From NCBI GenBank assembly GCA_963921255.3, contig CAWUEW020000003.1:124001-188000 (forward strand): DNA of 64,000 bases. The letters run 5' to 3'. The notes under the pieces were generated by a model. That model was not told the DNA's origin. It did not search any database and was given only the letters and a program-made list of their open reading frames with translations. Position 1 is the first letter of the stretch. Every line of letters begins with the position of its first letter. This document shows positions 59,690-64,000 of this stretch, piece after piece. The position numbers and the translations under genes were made by a program. Origin of the DNA: JANSYL01 sp963921255 (GTDB lineage: Bacteria; Pseudomonadota; Alphaproteobacteria; Rhodobacterales; Rhodobacteraceae).

Positions 59690-61465
59690 CTACAGCGGCC
59701 AGACCACGAGGATCGTCGGGATCGACACCGCGATGATCAAGATCTCCAGCGGCAGGCCCATCCGCCAGTAGTCGCCAAATCCATAGCCGCCCGGTCCGAG
59801 GATCAGGGTGTTGTTCTTGTGCCCGATGGGCGTGAGGAACGCCGCCGATGCGGCGACGGCGACCGCCATCAGAAAGGGGTCGGGCGACGTGCCAAGCCCG
59901 TTGGCCATCTGGATGCCGACAGGTGCGGCCACGATGGCCGTGGCCGTGTTGTTCAGGATATCCGACAGCGTCATCGTCACGACCATCAGCACCGTCAGGA
60001 TGGCCCAGGCCGGCAACCCATCGGTCAGCGACAGCAGCGCCCCCGCAATCAGGTCCGTGCCGCCGGAGGCCTCCAGCGCGGCCCCTAGCGGGATCATCGA
60101 CCCCAAAAGCACGACGACCGGCCATTCGATGTGACTGTAGATCTCTGACAAGGGCAGCACCTTGAGCAGCACATAGCCGATCGCGACGATCCCAAGCGCG
60201 ATGGGCAGGTAGAGCCACCCGAGCGAGGCCGCGATGACGGCCGCCACGAACAGGCCGATGGCCGCCCATGTTTTCGTGTCCTGCGTCACCGCGAGGCCCC
60301 GGTCGGCCAGCGGCAGTCCACCGAGCCAATCCACCACCTCCTCGGCCCGGTCAGCAGGCACGAGGAGCAACAGGATATCGCCTGGCTCGACCACCGTTTG
60401 GCGCAGCCGCTGCGTCATCCGCTTGCCGCGTCGCGCAATGCCCATGATCGTCGTCCGCTTGCGCCAGGACAGCCCGATGGACTGGGTCGTTTTTCCGACG
60501 ATCCGCGCGGTTTCGGGCACCACCATCTCGATCAGGCTGACCCCGTCGCCAATCGCGTCGGCGGCGGCGTCGCTGGCGGCGGCGGCCTCAAGGGCGGTTG
60601 CGACCCGAAACTCGTCCAGCGCGTCCGGATGGGCCTCGAGCACCAGGACATCGCCGGCCTTCAGCACAAGGTTGCGCCCGGTGCCGAAGCGACGTTTTCC
60701 ATCCCGCAGAAGACCCAGGAGGCCCACATCCGCCGCGGCGGCGGCGCTGTCCAGATCGCGCAGACGTTGGCCCACCAGCTTGGAGCTGTCCGGGATGCGC
60801 AGTTCGGCGATATAGGGCGAGAGTTCTTTCAGCCGATCCTGGCCGACGCCGCTGTCGCGTTGTGGGATCAGCCGCCAGCCGACCAGCGCCACGAACAGCA
60901 GTCCAACCGCCGCGGCGACCCCGCCCACCGGGGCAAAATCGAACATCCGAAATGGCGCGCCCAAGGCGTCCTCGCGGATCGTCGCGATGATGATGTTCGG
61001 CGGTGTCCCGATCAGGGTCACCATCCCGCCGAGGATCGTGCAAAAGCTGAGCGGAATCAGCGACAGGCTTGGCGAGCGTCCGGCTTTGCGTGCCGTCGCG
61101 ATATCGACCGGCATCAAGAGCGCGAGGGCCGCGACATTGTTCATGAAGGCCGAGAGCACGCCGCCAATCCCGCCCATGATCGCGATATGCGCGCCCAAAC
61201 TGCGTCCGGCATCGACAAGCGTGCGGGTGATCAGGAACACCGCGCCCGAGCGCACGAGACCGGCAGAGACGACCAGAACGAGCGCCACGACCAGGGTGGC
61301 GGGATGCCCGAAGCCCGAAAACGCCGCGTCGGGGTCGACCACCCCAAGGACCACGCCGGCCATCAGGGCACTGAACGCGACGAGGTCGTAGCGAAAGCGG
61401 CCCCACAGCAGAAGGGCAAAGACCGTGCCAAAGAGCGCGAAGAGGATGATCTGGTCCTGCGTCAT
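59690..61465 (-). CDS. SLC13-family permease with two TrkA-C domains
   Basis: The 591-residue product shares the plan of its neighbour: membrane half, two TrkA-C domains (about 212-290 and 305-385), membrane half. The signatures are SAFMNNVAALALLMPV and LSDILNNTATAIVAAP, and the IGTPPNIIIAT loop is typical of divalent-anion transporters. It is convergent with the other copy, ending 7 bp after the lipoprotein stop. Sequence divergence between the two is considerable, so they are likely to differ in substrate. Confidence 0.9.
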   Translation of the reverse strand: MTQDQIILFALFGTVFALLLWGRFRYDLVAFSALMAGVVLGVVDPDAAFSGFGHPATLVVALVLVVSAGLVRSGAVFLITRTLVDAGRSLGAHIAIMGGIGGVLSAFMNNVAALALLMPVDIATARKAGRSPSLSLIPLSFCTILGGMVTLIGTPPNIIIATIREDALGAPFRMFDFAPVGGVAAAVGLLFVALVGWRLIPQRDSGVGQDRLKELSPYIAELRIPDSSKLVGQRLRDLDSAAAAADVGLLGLLRDGKRRFGTGRNLVLKAGDVLVLEAHPDALDEFRVATALEAAAASDAAADAIGDGVSLIEMVVPETARIVGKTTQSIGLSWRKRTTIMGIARRGKRMTQRLRQTVVEPGDILLLLVPADRAEEVVDWLGGLPLADRGLAVTQDTKTWAAIGLFVAAVIAASLGWLYLPIALGIVAIGYVLLKVLPLSEIYSHIEWPVVVLLGSMIPLGAALEASGGTDLIAGALLSLTDGLPAWAILTVLMVVTMTLSDILNNTATAIVAAPVGIQMANGLGTSPDPFLMAVAVAASAAFLTPIGHKNNTLILGPGGYGFGDYWRMGLPLEILIIAVSIPTILVVWPL

Positions 61466-61604
61466 TTTCGAAGCGTAGCCGCGCCGGCATCGCGGCGAAA
61501 GCCGGGAACCGATTTCTTTGCGTGTAGCCCCATTGCCGAGCCGGGATGATCTGCGCTATCTGACCGCGATATTGCGCTGACGACGATCCTCGGGAGCTTT
61601 CTTC

Positions 61605-62351
61605 ATGGCCGGCCACTCAAAATGGGCAAACATCCAGCACCGCAAAGGGCGCCAAGACGCCGCGCGGTCGAAACTGTTTTCGAAACTTGCCAAGGAAATC
61701 ACCGTCGCGGCCAAGATGGGCGACCCCGATCCCGACAAGAACCCGCGCTTGCGCCTGGCGGTGAAGGAAGCCAAGTCCCAGTCGGTGCCGAAGGACGTGA
61801 TCGACCGCGCGATCAAGAAATCGCAGGGCGGTGACGCCGAGAATTACGATGAGATCCGATACGAAGGCTATGGCCCGAACGGGGTGGCGGTGATCGTCGA
61901 GGCGATGACCGACAACAGAAACCGAACGGCGTCGACCGTGCGGTCGACCTTTGGCAAGCATGGCGGGAACCTGGGCGAAACCGGGTCGGTTGCGTTCATG
62001 TTCGACCGCAAAGGGCAGGTCAGCTACCCGGTGGACGCGGGCGATGCCGACACGATCATGATGGCGGCGATCGAAGCGGGCGCCGAGGATGTAGAAAGCT
62101 CGGAGGATGGCCACATCATCTGGTGCGCCGACACCGATTTGAACGAGGTCTCGACCGCGCTGGAAGCGGATCTGGGCGAGTCGGAATCGACCAAGCTGGT
62201 CTGGAAACCGCAGACCACGACCGAGCTGGACCTGGAAAGCGCGCAGAAGCTGATGAAGCTGATCGAAGCGCTGGAAGATGATGACGACATCCAGACCGTG
62301 ACGGCGAATTTCGAGATCTCGGACGAGGTGATGGAGCAGCTCTCGGCCTGA
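61605..62351 (+). CDS. YebC/PmpR-family transcriptional regulator
   Basis: The 248-residue product has the canonical N-terminus MAGHSKWANIQHRKGRQDA and the mid-region YEGYGPNGVAVIVEAMTDNRNRT. It is full length for the TACO1/YebC family, which are regulators of transcription or translation (recently linked to polyproline synthesis). It is a monocistronic gene, followed by a GC-rich inverted repeat. Confidence 0.96.
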   Translation: MAGHSKWANIQHRKGRQDAARSKLFSKLAKEITVAAKMGDPDPDKNPRLRLAVKEAKSQSVPKDVIDRAIKKSQGGDAENYDEIRYEGYGPNGVAVIVEAMTDNRNRTASTVRSTFGKHGGNLGETGSVAFMFDRKGQVSYPVDAGDADTIMMAAIEAGAEDVESSEDGHIIWCADTDLNEVSTALEADLGESESTKLVWKPQTTTELDLESAQKLMKLIEALEDDDDIQTVTANFEISDEVMEQLSA

Positions 62352-62378
62352 GGGCGGCTCCTGTGATCGGGGCGCGGA

Positions 62379-62414
62379 GGGGGCTGTCTGCCCCCGCTGC
62401 CTGCGGCAGCCCCC
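62379..62414. terminator. GC-rich nested hairpin after yebC
   Basis: Arms GGGGGCTG (62379-62386) and CAGCCCCC (62407-62414) are exact, with an inner CCGC/GCGG stem. The sequence continues CGAGGATAATTTGAAAAC. This resembles a short dispersed element often seen after Rhodobacteraceae genes (a CCCCCGAGGATA-like tail), which may act as a terminator. Dispersal cannot be tested from one copy. Confidence 0.5.
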
Positions 62415-62516
62415 CGAGGATAATTTGAAAACAGAGACGATCTGGGGTCTGCTTATGCGTGAGCGGAAGGGTAAGACCCTGAGATTGCAGAGGTTCTCAG
62501 CGGCGTTCACCGTGGG

Positions 62517-63386
62517 TTAGGGGTTTGGTGCTGCCGCCCGGAGCGCCGCGGTGAGGGGCGCCAGCGCGTCCTTGGACCGGCGCGGGACCTGCCAGAAAAG
62601 CGGCGTTTCCAGACGGATGGCAGGGTTCAGATCGACCAGCGCACCGCTGTCGAGATGCGGCAGCACGATCTCGACCGGGTTCACGGCCCATCCCAGGCCC
62701 GCGATGGCGGCGGCGGTGATGTCCTGGGTCGAGGCGATGTAATGGGTCGGCAAGGTGACGCGCGCGCCAGTTGCGGCCTCGGCCCAGGCGCGTTGCAGCC
62801 GATCTTTGCGATTGAACGTGATGGCTGGCGCGTGACCCAGGGCAGCGGCGCTGAGCCCGCCTGCAAAGTGCCGTGCGACGAACGTGGGCGCGGCGAAGGC
62901 CACGTAGACCAGCGGGCCAAGCGGCCGCGCATCACACCCGGCGACCGGTTTGTCGGAGGCAGTGATGGCCGCGGCCACGTCACCCGCGCGCAACAATTCG
63001 GCCGAGTGATCCTGATCGTCGATCACCAGATCAAACAGCAGGTCCGGCACGGCGGCGAGGGCGGGCAGAACCCAGGTGGCCAGGCTGTCTGCGGTGACCG
63101 CGATGCGCAGGGGAGTGGGCGAAGGGGCCGCCAATTGGCTGAGATCGCGGGCCAGTTGACGTTCCATCAGACCAAGCTGTTCGGCATGGGCCAGAAGGCG
63201 CCGGCCCGCCTCGGTCGGGGTTGGGGGACGGGTGCGATGGATCAGGACCGTTCCCATCTGTTCTTCCAACGCCTTGATGCGTTGGGAGATGGCGGATTGC
63301 GTGATGTGCAACTGCCCGGCGGCGGCGTCGAAGGATCCGGTGTGCAGGATGGCGGAAAACGCGGCGAGGGCAGAGCGGTCTATCAT
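62517..63386 (-). CDS. argP: LysR-family regulator ArgP/LysG
   Basis: The 289-residue product has the LysR helix-turn-helix (DAAAGQLHITQSAISQRIKALEEQMGT) and an ArgP-like effector domain. Its identity follows from both sequence and place: it is divergent from a LysE/ArgO-type amino-acid exporter 96 bp away, the classical argP-argO / lysG-lysE arrangement. It should activate the exporter in response to basic amino acids. The start codon lies inside a dyad (separate entry), consistent with autoregulation. Confidence 0.9.
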   Translation of the reverse strand: MIDRSALAAFSAILHTGSFDAAAGQLHITQSAISQRIKALEEQMGTVLIHRTRPPTPTEAGRRLLAHAEQLGLMERQLARDLSQLAAPSPTPLRIAVTADSLATWVLPALAAVPDLLFDLVIDDQDHSAELLRAGDVAAAITASDKPVAGCDARPLGPLVYVAFAAPTFVARHFAGGLSAAALGHAPAITFNRKDRLQRAWAEAATGARVTLPTHYIASTQDITAAAIAGLGWAVNPVEIVLPHLDSGALVDLNPAIRLETPLFWQVPRRSKDALAPLTAALRAAAPNP

Positions 63387-63405
63387 TAGGTGAACTTATG
63401 ATAGA
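63379..63405. promoter_or_regulatory. Candidate ArgP operator overlapping the argP start
   Basis: The arms TCTATCAT (63379-63386) and ATGATAGA (63398-63405) are exact inverses with an 11-nt spacer. The dyad covers the argP start codon and lies in the argP-argO intergenic region. Binding by ArgP is inferred. Confidence 0.5.
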
Positions 63406-63482
63406 TTAGAATGTTTCGCTAGACGCAAGCTGTGGCGGGCGGTAGGCCGCGGTCGATCTGACCTTGCCCCCCGAGCACGCCA

Positions 63483-64000
63483 ATGCTTGCTGCCGCCCTT
63501 GCCGGATTTGCCCTGTCCTTCAGCCTGATCCTGGCGATCGGGGCGCAAAATGCCTTTGTCCTGCGGCAGGGGCTGCGGCGCGCCCATGTCGGCGCGGTGG
63601 TGGCCATCTGCTGCGTGAGCGAGGCGATTCTGATCTTTGCCGGTGTCGCGGGGTTCGGGGCCGTTGCCCAGGCTGCCCCGTGGGCGCTGGACGCGATGCG
63701 GTGGGGCGGGGCGGTGTTCTTGCTGTGGTACGCGGTCAAAAGCTTTCGCGAGGCCATGGGCGCGGATGCCGCCCTGGTCGACGATGGGGCGAAGGCCGGC
63801 GGGCTGGCGGCCGCGGTGAGCACGGCGCTGGTGCTGACCTGGGCCAACCCGCATGTTTATCTGGACACGGTGGGGCTGATCGGCGCGGTGGCAGCGCAAT
63901 ACGGGCCAGCGCGCTGGATGTTCGGGCTGGGCGCGCTGAGCGCCAGTTGCGTGTTCTTCGCGCTTCTGGGCTATGGCGCGAGGGCCTTGGCCCCGATCTT
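63483..64000 (+). CDS. argO: LysE/ArgO-family amino-acid exporter (C-terminus beyond the window)
   Basis: 172 complete codons are present and the frame runs off the right edge. The product shows the LysE family pattern: hydrophobic helices, GAQNAFVLRQGLRRAHVG near residues 21-38, and the conserved WANPHVYLDTVGLIG in the third-quarter region. It exports arginine or lysine. It is divergent from argP, which should control it. The start ATG at 63483 has a weak GAG upstream. Confidence 0.9.
   Translation, partial: MLAAALAGFALSFSLILAIGAQNAFVLRQGLRRAHVGAVVAICCVSEAILIFAGVAGFGAVAQAAPWALDAMRWGGAVFLLWYAVKSFREAMGADAALVDDGAKAGGLAAAVSTALVLTWANPHVYLDTVGLIGAVAAQYGPARWMFGLGALSASCVFFALLGYGARALAPI

Noticed and set aside
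1..64000. CRISPR arrays, tRNA or rRNA genes, prophage or transposase genes
   Set aside because: No regularly spaced direct repeats, no cloverleaf with a GTTCRAxxC arm, and no transposase or phage structural motifs were seen.

Overview
The window looks like chromosomal DNA of a high-GC alphaproteobacterium, most probably a marine-type member of the Rhodobacteraceae (Roseobacter group). The case rests on gene content: a heterotetrameric sarcosine oxidase set (soxB-D-A-G), dnaG followed by rpoD, a HlyU-like protein, a DUF2161 nuclease-like protein, paired YcjX/YcjF proteins, a YHS-domain periplasmic protein, TadE/TadG-type minor pilins, and several small proteins of types I associate with this family. 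No tRNA, rRNA, CRISPR array, intact insertion sequence or prophage was found. Genes are dense, often overlap by 4 nt, and both strands are used.

Layout. 1-4.6 kb: a large secreted protein of unknown function cut by the window edge, then a visibly AT-richer module (LysR regulator and a divergent secreted protein) followed by a gene-free stretch with a perfect inverted repeat. 4.6-10.6 kb: an MFS transporter and a tightly coupled operon, ycjX-ycjF-chaC-(cNMP/glutaredoxin-like/thioredoxin-reductase-like fusion). 10.7-20.3 kb: truA, a DUF2235 hydrolase, an orphan CO-dehydrogenase-type large subunit, a SelD fused to an FAD dehydrogenase, hrpB and a DUF3108 protein. 20.4-27 kb: meaB, an FkbM methyltransferase, hlyU, an IMPACT-family protein, rpoD and dnaG. 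27-35.4 kb: an Flp-like pilin protein, soxBDAG and a three-gene TadE/TadE/TadG operon. 35.6-42.5 kb: glutamate dehydrogenase, a 3-hydroxyisobutyrate-dehydrogenase-like enzyme, pirin, an alpha/beta hydrolase and a long non-coding stretch. 42.9-50.4 kb: lepA, a TPR protein, LMW-PTP, sirtuin, a PCu(A)C copper chaperone and rpmB. 50.5-64 kb: nuclease and phosphatase-like proteins, a DjlA-type chaperone, GNAT/VOC/PNPOx-like proteins, 5-formyl-THF cyclo-ligase, a YmdB-type phosphoesterase, an EamA transporter, two SLC13/TrkA-C permeases, yebC, and a divergent argP/argO-type pair running off the right edge.

Functionally most of the window is housekeeping: replication and transcription initiation (DnaG, RpoD), translation (LepA, L28, TruA), folate/C1 and methylamine-derived metabolism (SoxBDAG, cyclo-ligase) and amino-acid metabolism (glutamate dehydrogenase, ArgP/ArgO). 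The parts most worth a second look are the cNMP-regulated thioredoxin-reductase-like protein that lacks the catalytic CxxC and sits in a glutathione-cleavage/membrane operon, the SelD-FAD fusion with no selenoprotein genes nearby, the orphan CoxL with an overlapping DUF2235 hydrolase, the TadG with a Trp/Asp-rich insertion, and the gene-free regions with inverted repeats. I did not find a clear, self-contained new defence or biosynthetic system. Start codons were chosen from Shine-Dalgarno spacing and overlap with neighbours and differ in many places from the longest open frame.
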